64,000 nt of DNA, from contig NZ_QFRJ01000007.1 of NCBI RefSeq assembly GCF_003143775.1, forward strand, positions 62,001-126,000, given 5' to 3'. Shown here piece by piece: positions 45,790-54,867 of this stretch (position 1 is its first letter; every line of letters begins with the position of its first letter). A program made the position numbers and the translations under genes. The DNA is from Brumimicrobium oceani (GTDB taxonomy: Bacteria > Bacteroidota > Bacteroidia > Flavobacteriales_D > Crocinitomicaceae). Below the pieces are notes generated by a model. It had not been told where the DNA came from and searched no databases. It worked only from the letters and a program-made list of their open reading frames with translations.

Positions 45790-46365
45790 ATGTTTTTAGA
45801 GCAATTCCCAGAAGATGGTAAGTACAGAGGTTGGATCGAAGTGATCTGTGGATCTATGTTTTCCGGTAAAACAGAAGAGTTGATTCGTAGATTGAGACGA
45901 ATTAATTTTGCTGGACAAGACCTCTTATTGTTCAAACCTAGAATTGATAAAAGATACAGCGAAGAATGTGTTGTAAGTCACAATGGTGCTAGTTTTGAAG
46001 CCATTCAAGTGGATTCTTCTAAAGAGATTCTCGAGCTATGGGAAAAAGAGCGCATTGTTGCCATAGATGAAGCACAGTTTTTTGACGAGGGAATAGTTGA
46101 TGTAGTGAATCATTTGGCCTCCAATGGAGTTCGCGTTATTTGTGCCGGCTTGGACATGGATTTCCAAGCAAAACCTTTTGGGCCAATGCCTTTATTAATG
46201 GCTTCTGCGGAGTATGTAACGAAAGTACACGCCATTTGTATGTCTTGCGGAAATTTAGCACAGTTTTCTCATCGTAAAAGCAAAGAGACTGAACAAGTTT
46301 TAGTAGGAGCGGTGCAAGAATATGAGCCTTTATGTAGAGCGTGTTACAATAAAATTAAGCATTAA
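45790..46365 (+). CDS. tdk: thymidine kinase
   Basis: This enzyme salvages thymidine by ATP-dependent phosphorylation. The 191-residue protein shows the Walker A GSMFSGKT (residues 21-28), the DEAQFF box, the lasso-domain zinc cysteines in CMSCG and CRACYN, and the thymidine-binding GLDMDFQAKPFG. The ATG at 45790 is preferred to one 20 codons upstream because of the intervening promoter box. A repeat unit begins three bases after the stop codon. Confidence 0.95.
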   Translation: MFLEQFPEDGKYRGWIEVICGSMFSGKTEELIRRLRRINFAGQDLLLFKPRIDKRYSEECVVSHNGASFEAIQVDSSKEILELWEKERIVAIDEAQFFDEGIVDVVNHLASNGVRVICAGLDMDFQAKPFGPMPLLMASAEYVTKVHAICMSCGNLAQFSHRKSKETEQVLVGAVQEYEPLCRACYNKIKH

Positions 46366-46368
46366 CCC

Positions 46369-46507
46369 TAATGACCTCCTGAAGCGGATTTCTTTTTCCA
46401 ACCAGTTGAAAAAAGAAATTTGCGAAGGATCTTATCAGTTTACCGCTGCATCACATTATTGTTGGGTGAGATGTATTTACTGGTAAAGTATCGGATAAGC
46501 ATTAAAA
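46369..46507 (-). repeat. third copy of the 32520-32876 repeat unit
   Basis: The reverse complement aligns with 32520-32648 at roughly 80% identity over about 135 bases. Long identical blocks include AAATTTGCGAAGGATCTT and AAAGTATCGGATAAGCATT. It begins three bases after the tdk stop codon, so it may serve as its 3' end. Confidence 0.75.
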
Positions 46508-46579
46508 CTTTATTATGTAAAGTTCCAAAGGAAAGGCAAATTAATAAGGATGGACCTAGTCTTTGGTTTTTTTATTTGA

Positions 46580-46955
46580 TTCCACTTAAAGTTTCCACTA
46601 ATTTCAACTTAAAACCTTTGAGATTAGTTGAATATGACTTATTGAAGATTTTCTAATCAACAAAAGAGTTTCCCCAATCAATAATGTATAACACCGTTCA
46701 CTCCGAAGGAGTTAAACGAATGAGGGATCTCTTTTTGATTATCGTTAAATGTTAATTCAGCCTCACAGACATGATTTTCATATAGTTAAACCTATTATAT
46801 ATAACTGATATGGTAGCGGATATGCACATTTTTTTATATTTCGTCCGTCAATTTACGGACGAACTAACAGGAAATACCAATTAAAATTCCCTCTCGTGTA
46901 ACAACGAACAAATTGATTATCCACAGTATTACAAATAGAGCCAGCTTTATTTCCT
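46580..46955. repeat. repeat cluster X plus Z, homologous to 37985-38220 and 39298-39475
   Basis: Repeat X (46584-46805) and Z (46855-46955) lie side by side. They share blocks such as ATGACTTATTGAAGATT, TTTTTGATTATCGTTAAAT and ACAGTATT with the 38-39 kb region. An 8-bp hairpin TCGTCCGT/ACGGACGA (near 46846-46867) lies between them. No protein frame is present. With the unit at 46369 this fills the 655-bp gap between tdk and murF-alr. Confidence 0.6.
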
Positions 46956-47020
46956 TCAATCCACAGATGGACAATTGAAATCTGAATGCTGAGAAAAAGA
47001 ATTATTTATATCTTCGAAGA

Positions 47021-49303
47021 ATGAATTTAAATCTTTCGCACAAAGAGTTGATCACAATTATTTCAGGAGAATCCTCATCTTTTCCCGAGTATCCGATTGA
47101 CATTATTTATTATGACACCCGATTAATCAATACCAGCAGAAATGGTGTTTTCTTTGCTTTAAATGGGCGTAGAAATGGACATGATTTTATAAACAAGGCC
47201 TACGAAAAGGGCATTCGAACTTTTGTGGTTAACAAAACGGTTGATCTACCCGCAGACGCTACAATTATTACTGTTGAAGATCCATTGCGTGCATTGCAAG
47301 CTGTTGCAAAGCACCATAGAAATCAATTTTCTTATCCTGTTTTGGCGATAACAGGAAGTTTGGGAAAAACTACCATTAAAGAATGGCTTTATTTTCTTCT
47401 GTCAGATGAATTCAATATTGTTCGCAGTCCAAAAAGCTTTAATTCTCAAATTGGTGTAGCCATTTCTTTGCTTGAAATGAATGACCAGCACAATTTAGCG
47501 ATTATAGAGGCGGATATTTCTCACCCCAACGAAATGGAGTTCATAGAAGATATGGTTTCGCCGACTCTAGGCATTTATACTGGGGTTGGACATTTTTATG
47601 CTGATAATTTTGAATCTCAAAAAGCTCATGCTGCAGAGCATTTAAAATTGTTTAAGCATGCCAATATTACTTTTGTTTTAAGCGAACACAAAAATGAATT
47701 ACGCAAAAATAAAATCAACTCAGATATTGTAGATTACGATGCTTGGAAAAAATTAGATTTTTCTCAGTTGTCTTACTCCAACAATCGTGTTATCGCGCTT
47801 CATGTAGCTGAATTTTTGGGAGTTGAGAAGTCCATATTGTTTAAAAAAGGGGAACAATTACCAGTGCTCTCTAATAGAATGGAAGTGTTTGAGGGTCAAG
47901 ATGATAATTTGATTATTAATGATTCTTATAATATTGATGTTGATGCACTTGAACAGGCACTTTCCTATCAGTTTTCTTCGGATGAACGCAAAGATAAAAT
48001 TGTAGTACTTGACCTCTCTTATGTTGAGGAGAACAGAAAAAAGGACATTTTAAATGTTGTGAATAGTTACTCGCCTACTCAATTGTTCATTATCGAAAAC
48101 AATGAGGTTCCAGCGGAATTATTGGCAGTAAAAAACTCCAGTATTCTGTTTAAAGGATCTTATCGTTCACGATTGAAAGAAACCGTTCTGATGTTTAAAA
48201 ACCGAAAGCATGAAACTTGGGTAGAATTTGACTTGAAGTCAATACAGCATAATATTTCTGTCTTTCAAAAGAAACTGCCAGAGAAAACGAAACTTCTTGT
48301 TATGGTGAAAGCTTCTTCTTATGGAACCGGCGACATCAATATTCCTCATTTTTTGCAGCAAACAGGGATAGACTATTTGGGTGTGGCATATACAGATGAA
48401 GGAACAACATTGCGCGAAAATGGAATTTCGTTGCCAATTTTAATAATGAACACAGAAATTGATGCTTTTGATGATGTCATCCGATTTCAATTGGAGCCTT
48501 CGATATTTTCTATTGCGCAATTAGAGGCCTTTTGTAATCGATTGAGAGAAGACAATATTAGCGATTTTCCAATTCACATTACTGTAGAGACGGGCATGAA
48601 TCGATTGGGTTTTTACCCCGAAGACATTGCAGAACTAATTGAAAAGCTAAAGTTGCGCCCTGAAGTGAAAGTAAAATCTATTTACTCTCACCTTGCTGAC
48701 GCAGACAATGCGGATCCTGCTTATAGCTTAGAACAGATTGAGAAGTTTAAAGCGATGAAAACTACATTTAAAAATGGATTGCAGGACGATGAAATTCTCT
48801 ATCACATCCTAAACAGTGAAGGAGCAAGTAAATTTGGAAAGTTTGCCAGTTTTGACATGGTGCGCTTAGGAATTGGCGTTTTTGGTTATACTTCGACAGC
48901 TGCAGAGGATGAACTTTTACCTTCAATAAGATGGAAAACAACGATTTCTCAAATCAAAACTATACAAGCAGGAGAAACCGTGGGCTATAGCAGAACTTTC
49001 ACCGCAGAAAAACCCATGGAAATTGCCACCTTACGCATAGGTTATGCCGATGGGTTTAGACGCAGTTTAAGCAATGGAGTGGGGCAAGTTTTTATTAATG
49101 GAATTAGCTGTCCGGTGGTTGGAAATGTATGCATGGACATGACCATGGTAGATGTGAGCAATACGAATTGTCAAGCGGGTGATGAAGTGGAAATAATTGG
49201 AGAAAATATTCCGATTAAAACGTTTTCAAATCGATTAAAAACTATTCCATATGAAGTGATGACTAGTATAAGTAAAAGAGTATCACGTATTTACTTAAGG
49301 TGA
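47021..49303 (+). CDS. bifunctional MurF / alanine racemase
   Basis: The N-terminal half (about 1-395) is UDP-N-acetylmuramoyl-tripeptide:D-Ala-D-Ala ligase, with the ATP loop GSLGKTT (residues 112-118) and NDSYNIDVDALEQAL. The C-terminal half (about 395-760) is a PLP-dependent alanine racemase, with the PLP lysine in MVKASSYGTGD (K430), the catalytic Tyr region VGYSRTF and NVCMDMTMVDVS. One protein thus makes D-Ala and adds D-Ala-D-Ala to the wall precursor. This fusion is typical of Bacteroidota. The PLP motif departs from the usual VKADAYGHG, but the Lys and Tyr are kept. Confidence 0.93.
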   Translation: MNLNLSHKELITIISGESSSFPEYPIDIIYYDTRLINTSRNGVFFALNGRRNGHDFINKAYEKGIRTFVVNKTVDLPADATIITVEDPLRALQAVAKHHRNQFSYPVLAITGSLGKTTIKEWLYFLLSDEFNIVRSPKSFNSQIGVAISLLEMNDQHNLAIIEADISHPNEMEFIEDMVSPTLGIYTGVGHFYADNFESQKAHAAEHLKLFKHANITFVLSEHKNELRKNKINSDIVDYDAWKKLDFSQLSYSNNRVIALHVAEFLGVEKSILFKKGEQLPVLSNRMEVFEGQDDNLIINDSYNIDVDALEQALSYQFSSDERKDKIVVLDLSYVEENRKKDILNVVNSYSPTQLFIIENNEVPAELLAVKNSSILFKGSYRSRLKETVLMFKNRKHETWVEFDLKSIQHNISVFQKKLPEKTKLLVMVKASSYGTGDINIPHFLQQTGIDYLGVAYTDEGTTLRENGISLPILIMNTEIDAFDDVIRFQLEPSIFSIAQLEAFCNRLREDNISDFPIHITVETGMNRLGFYPEDIAELIEKLKLRPEVKVKSIYSHLADADNADPAYSLEQIEKFKAMKTTFKNGLQDDEILYHILNSEGASKFGKFASFDMVRLGIGVFGYTSTAAEDELLPSIRWKTTISQIKTIQAGETVGYSRTFTAEKPMEIATLRIGYADGFRRSLSNGVGQVFINGISCPVVGNVCMDMTMVDVSNTNCQAGDEVEIIGENIPIKTFSNRLKTIPYEVMTSISKRVSRIYLR

Positions 49304-49559
49304 TGGCGATGAGTCTACTTTTGTGCTTGATTTTCTGTTTTTGTGGTCTTCCAAAAGCTTAAAATCATGTTTTATCACTAATCGGGAACTGCTTTTTGCG
49401 TTATATTTAGTTTGTAATCTTAGCTATAAATTGGGGAAATATAAATCGATTTTCTATCCAATTATGTGTTATAAAACTGTATTAAAAAGCTAAAATTGGA
49501 GTAGCTCTTTTTTATTTGGCGTCTGGATTCCTCAAAACTTTATGTAACTTCACACTATC

Positions 49560-49907
49560 ATGTTTTCAGATAAAACCAAAAAATATCATTTAGCAGATTC
49601 CAAGGAGGAGTTTTTACAAAATTTCCCAGAGAACAATGAAGTCACGAAAAACTTTCCCTTCGGTGAAGTACTATTTGTAAGAAAAGAAGATGAAATCTAT
49701 GCCTTTATTAACAACTGTCCGCATCAAGGTCAAAAAATGCAAGGCTGTGCAATTGTAGATGGACGTGTAATTTGTCCAGTTCACAAATATAAATTCGATG
49801 TTAAAACAGGCCGCGGCCATGGATTATATCTTGATTTTTATCCTTTAGAAGAAAATGAAGACGGTTTTTTTCTGCTGCGTACTTATTTTAGTTGGTTTGG
49901 AGAGTGA
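49560..49907 (+). CDS. Rieske-type [2Fe-2S] ferredoxin-like protein
   Basis: The 115-residue protein has the Rieske cluster motif in two halves: CPHQG (C and H ligands) and CPVHKYKFD (C and H ligands), 16 residues apart. There is no signal peptide, so it should be a soluble cytoplasmic electron carrier or a component of an oxygenase or reductase. No oxygenase or reductase gene is adjacent. It converges on radA with 13 bases between the stop codons. Confidence 0.88.
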   Translation: MFSDKTKKYHLADSKEEFLQNFPENNEVTKNFPFGEVLFVRKEDEIYAFINNCPHQGQKMQGCAIVDGRVICPVHKYKFDVKTGRGHGLYLDFYPLEENEDGFFLLRTYFSWFGE

Positions 49908-49920
49908 AACAAATCACTAC

Positions 49921-51285
49921 CTAAGAAAACAATTCCTTTAAAACCTCCTCGATTCTCGTACAGCCAACAATTTCAATTTTAAAATTTTCTTGCTTAATTC
50001 CTTTGTTGTCACTGGAGATAATGATTTTATCAAAGCCTAACTTCTCTGCTTCTGAGATGCGTTGATCCACTCGATTTACAGGACGAATTTCTCCTGATAA
50101 CCCAACTTCAGCCGAAAGACAAATGTTTTTTTCAATGGCTAAATCTGCATTTGATGAAAGAATTGAAGCTACCACTGCCAAATCTATTGCGGGGTCATTT
50201 ACTTTAATTCCGCCAGCGATATTGAGAAAGACATCTTTTGCTCCGAGTTTGAATCCACAGCGTTTTTCCATTACCGCCAAAAGCATGTTCAATCTTCGCA
50301 AGTCAAAACCTGTAGCACTTCTTTGCGGAGTTCCATACGCAGCCGTGCTTACCAAAGCTTGAACTTCGATAAGCATTGGACGTAACCCTTCAAGTGTTGC
50401 AGCAATTGCACTTCCGGAAAGCTTATCTTTGTTGTTAGAAATTAGAATCTCAGAAGGATTTTCGACTTGGCGTAATCCTGTGCCCAACATTTCATAAATT
50501 CCTAATTCGTTGGTAGAACCAAACCTGTTTTTGATGCTTCTCAATAATCTATACACGTGATTTCTGTCTCCTTCAAATTGCAAAACAGTGTCTACCATGT
50601 GCTCCAAAACCTTAGGACCAGCCAATGAACCTTCTTTTGTAATGTGACCAATGAGGAAAACTGGCGTGTCTGTTTGTTTCGCAAAGTGCAACAACTGGGC
50701 GGTACTTTCACGAATTTGAGAAATACTGCCGGGCGAACTTTCAATTACTTCTGTGTGAATAGTTTGTATGGAGTCGATGACCAATAGCGTGGGTTGCAAC
50801 TCTTCAGCGTGCTTAAATACGCTCTCTAGCTGCGTTTCGGTGAGTAAATAACAATTTTCATTTAGCGCTCCAATTCTGCTGGCACGCATTTTAATTTGTT
50901 GTTCGCTTTCTTCACCAGAAACATAGAGGATTTTCTGCTTTGTTTCTTGCATCGCGACTTGCAGCATTAAAGTAGATTTTCCAATTCCCGGTTCTCCACC
51001 AAATAGAATCAAAGAACCAGGAACCAAACCACCACCTAAGACTCGGTTCAATTCTAAATCAACCATTTGTATTCGCTGCTGTGGAATGTCGACGATTTCA
51101 TGAATTGCTTTTGGTGTGGATGTTCTCTTTGTGCTTTTTGAAAAAACAGTCACCTCATTTTTGCCTTTGCTAATTACCTCTTCAACAAAAGTATTCCACT
51201 CACTGCAAGAAGGACAGCGGCCCAACCATTTTGCTGATTCGTGACCACAATTTTGACAGAAATGTGCTGTTTTTACCTTCGCCAT
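49921..51285 (-). CDS. radA: DNA repair protein RadA
   Basis: RadA (Sms) is a RecA-like branch-migration ATPase used in recombinational repair. The 454-residue protein has an N-terminal zinc finger with C10, C13, C24 and C27, Walker A GGEPGIGKST, the RadA-specific KNRFG motif and a C-terminal Lon-like domain (AIDLAVVASILSS, GEIRPV). Length is standard. It appears monocistronic. Confidence 0.96.
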   Translation of the reverse strand: MAKVKTAHFCQNCGHESAKWLGRCPSCSEWNTFVEEVISKGKNEVTVFSKSTKRTSTPKAIHEIVDIPQQRIQMVDLELNRVLGGGLVPGSLILFGGEPGIGKSTLMLQVAMQETKQKILYVSGEESEQQIKMRASRIGALNENCYLLTETQLESVFKHAEELQPTLLVIDSIQTIHTEVIESSPGSISQIRESTAQLLHFAKQTDTPVFLIGHITKEGSLAGPKVLEHMVDTVLQFEGDRNHVYRLLRSIKNRFGSTNELGIYEMLGTGLRQVENPSEILISNNKDKLSGSAIAATLEGLRPMLIEVQALVSTAAYGTPQRSATGFDLRRLNMLLAVMEKRCGFKLGAKDVFLNIAGGIKVNDPAIDLAVVASILSSNADLAIEKNICLSAEVGLSGEIRPVNRVDQRISEAEKLGFDKIIISSDNKGIKQENFKIEIVGCTRIEEVLKELFS

Positions 51286-51563
51286 GTTACAATTCGTTAT
51301 AAGATTAAAGTTTCAACATTACTTTTTCAGTTGAGAAAGCTACAAGAAATAAAAGTAAGGCTTTCTGCCCAAATAGTGAACGTAAATTTCGAAATTCGAA
51401 AGAAATTAATGCTCTAAATTTAGTCATTAGTTGGACTGATCTGATCTTCAAAATGTAATCCATGACATTGGATTTATTAAAATACAAACAAGAAGGTGGT
51501 GCATAAAAATGCAATAGGCTGCTATTCCAATCATTAAACTGTTCTTTAATATGATTTGATTTC

Positions 51564-51595
51564 TTGAGGACAAATCAATAATATTCATATTTTTG
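51564..51595 (+). promoter_or_regulatory. promoter of the TPR kinase/NarL operon
   Basis: TTG (51564-51566), 21 bases, then TATTTTTG (51588-51595) matches the Bacteroidota -33/-7 pattern with the same spacing as the mfd promoter. The start site near 51600 leaves about 20 bases before the GTG start codon. Confidence 0.6.
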
Positions 51596-51620
51596 ATAGT
51601 AATTCATTAAAAAACAAGCC

Positions 51621-53438
51621 GTGATAAAATACGCTACTCTTCTTTTATTTCTTTCGTTGGGTGTGTTTTCAATAGCGCAAACAAGGTTTTTCGAAAATCT
51701 AGATCGGATTTTGCCCAAGCTGTCTAGTAAAGAAAAAATTGATACCATCGTTGCCATTCCATTTGAAATAATGAATAGTGAAGGTCATGAAAGCGTGGCG
51801 CAGTATAAATTGGCATTGACAATAGCCAAAGAGATAAATGATGCTGATCGGGTAGGAAGAGTTTACGAGAAAATGGGCTTGGCCTATTATTATTTGGGTG
51901 AGTACGATACCTCAGTTTTAGCCATGACCAAAGCAATTGAAGCCTATGAGAAAAGTGGGAATCAAGTTCGGATGGGCTCAACTTATGCTTCTATTGGTTA
52001 CCAAATGAAAAGAAGAAATCTTCCCACAGCTTTCGAATATATGCGGGAAGGTATTAAAATATTAAAACCAACCCAAGATGAAACAGCCTTGTCTGCCGCT
52101 TACAACAACATTGGGGTTTTGCATCAATTCAATGATGATTTAGATAGCGCGCTGTACTATTTTTATTTAGGATATGACCTTGTTTTGGCCAATAAAGACA
52201 GTTTGGGAATTCCATATAGTTTAAACAATATAGGACAGGCTTTCTTTGCTAAAGGAGAATTTGATAAGGCTTTAAATTATTATGAAAAGGCATTCAAAAT
52301 TCGTTCAATTAAAAAGGACAGAAACGGAATAGCCGAAAACTATAGATTCTTGGCGGATGTTTACTTCGAGCAGCAAGAATATGACAAAGCCATTGAAAAT
52401 TATTTGGCCTCCATGAAGATTGGAGAGGAAATAAATTACACCTATTTATGTCAAGTAAATAGCGATCAACTGGCGATTAGTTATGAGAAAATTGGAGACT
52501 ACAAACAAGCTTTGCACTACAGAAATTTAAATCAGACTTTAAAAGATAAAATCATTAATGAGCAAAGTAATAAAGCCATTGCTGCTTTAGAAGTTCAATT
52601 TGATACAGAGAGAAAGGAGAAGGAATTGGCCATAAAATCAGCAAGCGTGATTCAAGAAAAGACCAAAGTTCGCAGAAGAACATCGCTCCTTATAGGTGTT
52701 TTGATTACCCTAGCCTTACTTTTATTTATCGCCCTTTTGATTTACAGGCAGCTCAAAGCCAAGCAACTTCATCTTCAAAAGGAAAATCAACTGAAAGACC
52801 TCATTGCGGAAACAGAAACCAAAAACAAGATTTATGAGGAGAGAATGCGTATTTCGAGAGATTTGCATGACAATATTGGTTCTCAGTTAACATTTCTGAT
52901 TTCTTCCATGGACAATATGAAATATATTTCGGACGGGGAAAAACTCAAGTTTAAACTCACTGATCTTTCTTCATTTGCAAGGGTAACCATTTCACAATTG
53001 CGCGATACCATCTGGGCAATGAATAAGGATAAACTTTCCATAGAAGATATGCATATTCGTATTTTGAGTTTTTTGGAAATTGCCAAAGAGAACACGAAAG
53101 ATATACAGTTTAGTTTTGAGAACACGGTTGAAGATAAGGGTTTTGAGTTTTCACCAAGCGAAGGAATCAACCTGTTTAGAATTCTACAGGAATCTGTAAA
53201 TAACGCCATTAAATACGCTTCTCCAGAACAGGTGGAAATAAGCATGAAGGAGGAAAGGGATGCTATTGTTTTTACAGTTGTGGATGATGGTATAGGATTC
53301 GATGAGTTAGCGGTTCGAAAAGGTTTTGGTTTGCGAAATATGCAAGCAAGGGCTAAGGAAATTAATGCCCGCTATGAATTAAGGTCTGAATTGGGGAGTG
53401 GAACCCATGTTATAATTGAGTTCCCAAAAAATACGTAA
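51621..53438 (+). CDS. TPR sensor histidine kinase, NarX/HisKA_3 type
   Basis: The 605-residue protein starts at GTG with a signal peptide (MIKYATLLLFLSLGVFSIAQ). A periplasmic TPR array follows at about residues 50-330 (GEYDTSVLAMTKAIEAYEKS, GEFDKALNYYEKAFKI). One membrane helix (LLIGVLITLALLLFIALLIY) and a coiled coil lead to the kinase. It has a HisKA_3 dimerisation domain with the phospho-acceptor in ISRDLHDNIGSQL (H416), and HATPase motifs DDGIGFDE and GFGLRNMQARA. The GTG is supported by a well-placed promoter. It is followed after 55 bases by its probable NarL-type partner. Confidence 0.92.
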   Translation: MIKYATLLLFLSLGVFSIAQTRFFENLDRILPKLSSKEKIDTIVAIPFEIMNSEGHESVAQYKLALTIAKEINDADRVGRVYEKMGLAYYYLGEYDTSVLAMTKAIEAYEKSGNQVRMGSTYASIGYQMKRRNLPTAFEYMREGIKILKPTQDETALSAAYNNIGVLHQFNDDLDSALYYFYLGYDLVLANKDSLGIPYSLNNIGQAFFAKGEFDKALNYYEKAFKIRSIKKDRNGIAENYRFLADVYFEQQEYDKAIENYLASMKIGEEINYTYLCQVNSDQLAISYEKIGDYKQALHYRNLNQTLKDKIINEQSNKAIAALEVQFDTERKEKELAIKSASVIQEKTKVRRRTSLLIGVLITLALLLFIALLIYRQLKAKQLHLQKENQLKDLIAETETKNKIYEERMRISRDLHDNIGSQLTFLISSMDNMKYISDGEKLKFKLTDLSSFARVTISQLRDTIWAMNKDKLSIEDMHIRILSFLEIAKENTKDIQFSFENTVEDKGFEFSPSEGINLFRILQESVNNAIKYASPEQVEISMKEERDAIVFTVVDDGIGFDELAVRKGFGLRNMQARAKEINARYELRSELGSGTHVIIEFPKNT

Positions 53439-53493
53439 TTTGACTAATTACTGTTGGAGTAAACAATCTTTATCTTTACAAAAAAATAAGCAT

Positions 53494-54144
53494 ATGATTA
53501 GAGTAGCCGTTGCAGAAGACAATATATTTTTGGCTAAAGCCATCACCGAAAAAATTGAGCTTTTTGAAGATTTGAAGTTGAAATATATTGCCGAAAATGG
53601 TGCTGAACTCATAGGGATGTTGGCGGAGGACCTTAATGTAGACATCATTCTAATGGATATTCAGATGCCACAAATGGATGGAATTGAGGCGACACAAATC
53701 ATAAGGGCTAAATATCCACAAATCAAGATTGTGATGCTCACTGTTTTTAATGACGACGAAAATGTCTACAATGCAATTAAGGCAGGAGCCAATGGATATT
53801 TGTTAAAAGACACAGATCCGGAAACTCTTCATAAGGGGTTAGTTGAAGTGTTGAAAGGTGGTGCATCTATGAATCCCTCTATTGCTTTAAAAGCCTTAAA
53901 CTTGCTGAGAAATCCTTTGCAAGCAAACACAAAAGTAGAGGAGGAGGAGATAAAACTTACCAATAGAGAACAAGAAGTTTTGGGACAAATAGCCAAAGGT
54001 TTAAACCATCATCAAATAGCAGAAAACTTAGTAATTAGTTCTTCAACTGTGAGAAAACATATTGAAAATGTCTACAAAAAAATGCAAGTACACAACAAAG
54101 TGGAAGCTATTCAGAAAGGACTAAAGAATAAACTAATTTCTTAG
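53494..54144 (+). CDS. NarL/FixJ-family response regulator
   Basis: The 216-residue protein has a receiver domain (AEDN at 7-10, phospho-acceptor D55 in ILMDIQMP, and conserved Lys in YLLKDTDP). It has a C-terminal LuxR-type helix-turn-helix (LTNREQEVLGQIAKGLNHHQ, STVRKHIENVYKKM). The frame is open 26 codons further back, overlapping the kinase gene. The ATG at 53494, after a TATCTTTA box (53471-53478), begins the conserved strand and is chosen. It is the likely partner of the TPR kinase upstream. Targets are unknown. Confidence 0.93.
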   Translation: MIRVAVAEDNIFLAKAITEKIELFEDLKLKYIAENGAELIGMLAEDLNVDIILMDIQMPQMDGIEATQIIRAKYPQIKIVMLTVFNDDENVYNAIKAGANGYLLKDTDPETLHKGLVEVLKGGASMNPSIALKALNLLRNPLQANTKVEEEEIKLTNREQEVLGQIAKGLNHHQIAENLVISSSTVRKHIENVYKKMQVHNKVEAIQKGLKNKLIS

Positions 54145-54171
54145 TTTTGTTGAATTCGAAAATCCTTATTT

Positions 54172-54220
54172 GCCTAAAGCCTAAAGCCTAAAGCCTAAAG
54201 CCTAAAGCCTACAGCCTACA
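54172..54220. repeat. 7-bp tandem repeat, seven units
   Basis: Five perfect GCCTAAA units are followed by two GCCTACA units (49 bases). A degenerate ACCTAC then overlaps the rdgB stop codon. The array lies between the convergent response regulator and rdgB genes. Copy number could vary between strains. Confidence 0.9.
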
Positions 54221-54222
54221 AC

Positions 54223-54813
54223 CTACTTCTTACTCAAAAACTCCCCCAAAGCAGCAATGGCTCTACTTCGGTGACTGCGCTCATTTTTTTCTTCAAGGCT
54301 CATTTCAGCAAAGGTTTTTCCATAGTTTTCTGGTTCAAAAATAGGGTCATAACCAAAGCCTTTTGCTCCGCTGCGTTGTTTTCTTATTTCACCGATCACT
54401 TTTCCTTCAAAAAGGTATTCTTTTCCATCTAAAATTAGAGCAATAGCTGTTCTAAACTGAGCTTTTCTGTTGGTGTTGTCTGCTAGTTTTTTTAAAACTA
54501 AGTCCATGTTTTTTTCACTGTCCTTTTCTGGTCCTGCATAGCGTGCACTGAAAACACCAGGCTCATTGTCCAAGGCATCGATCTCCAAACCGGTATCATC
54601 TGCAAAACAATTCACATTGAATTTCTCGTAAACATATCTTGCTTTCTGTAATGCGTTTCCCGCTAAATCTGGTTGGTCTTCAGGAATATCATCATCACAG
54701 TTGATGTCTTGTAAAGTTTTTACCACGGTATTTGAGGGTAAGAGCCCTTGAATTTCGAGTGCTTTGTTTTTATTCTGAGTTGCAAAAATGAGTTCAATTT
54801 GTTGTGATGCCAT
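54223..54813 (-). CDS. rdgB: non-canonical purine NTP pyrophosphatase (HAM1/RdgB family)
   Basis: RdgB removes dITP, XTP and similar bases from the nucleotide pool by pyrophosphate release. The 196-residue protein shows LIFATQNKNKALEIQGLL, the catalytic FADDTGLEIDAL, GVFSARYAG, and the C-terminal GAKGFGYDPIFEPE and SHRSRAIAAL. It is the last gene of a minus-strand run with the hydrolase and two GLPGLI-like genes (gaps of 54, 18 and 39 bases). The stop codon touches the tandem repeat. Confidence 0.95.
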   Translation of the reverse strand: MASQQIELIFATQNKNKALEIQGLLPSNTVVKTLQDINCDDDIPEDQPDLAGNALQKARYVYEKFNVNCFADDTGLEIDALDNEPGVFSARYAGPEKDSEKNMDLVLKKLADNTNRKAQFRTAIALILDGKEYLFEGKVIGEIRKQRSGAKGFGYDPIFEPENYGKTFAEMSLEEKNERSHRSRAIAALGEFLSKK

Positions 54814-54867
54814 ACTGTTTTTTATGTTTTAAATAGGAATGTCTGAAAGGATATAAATCCAAAATAA

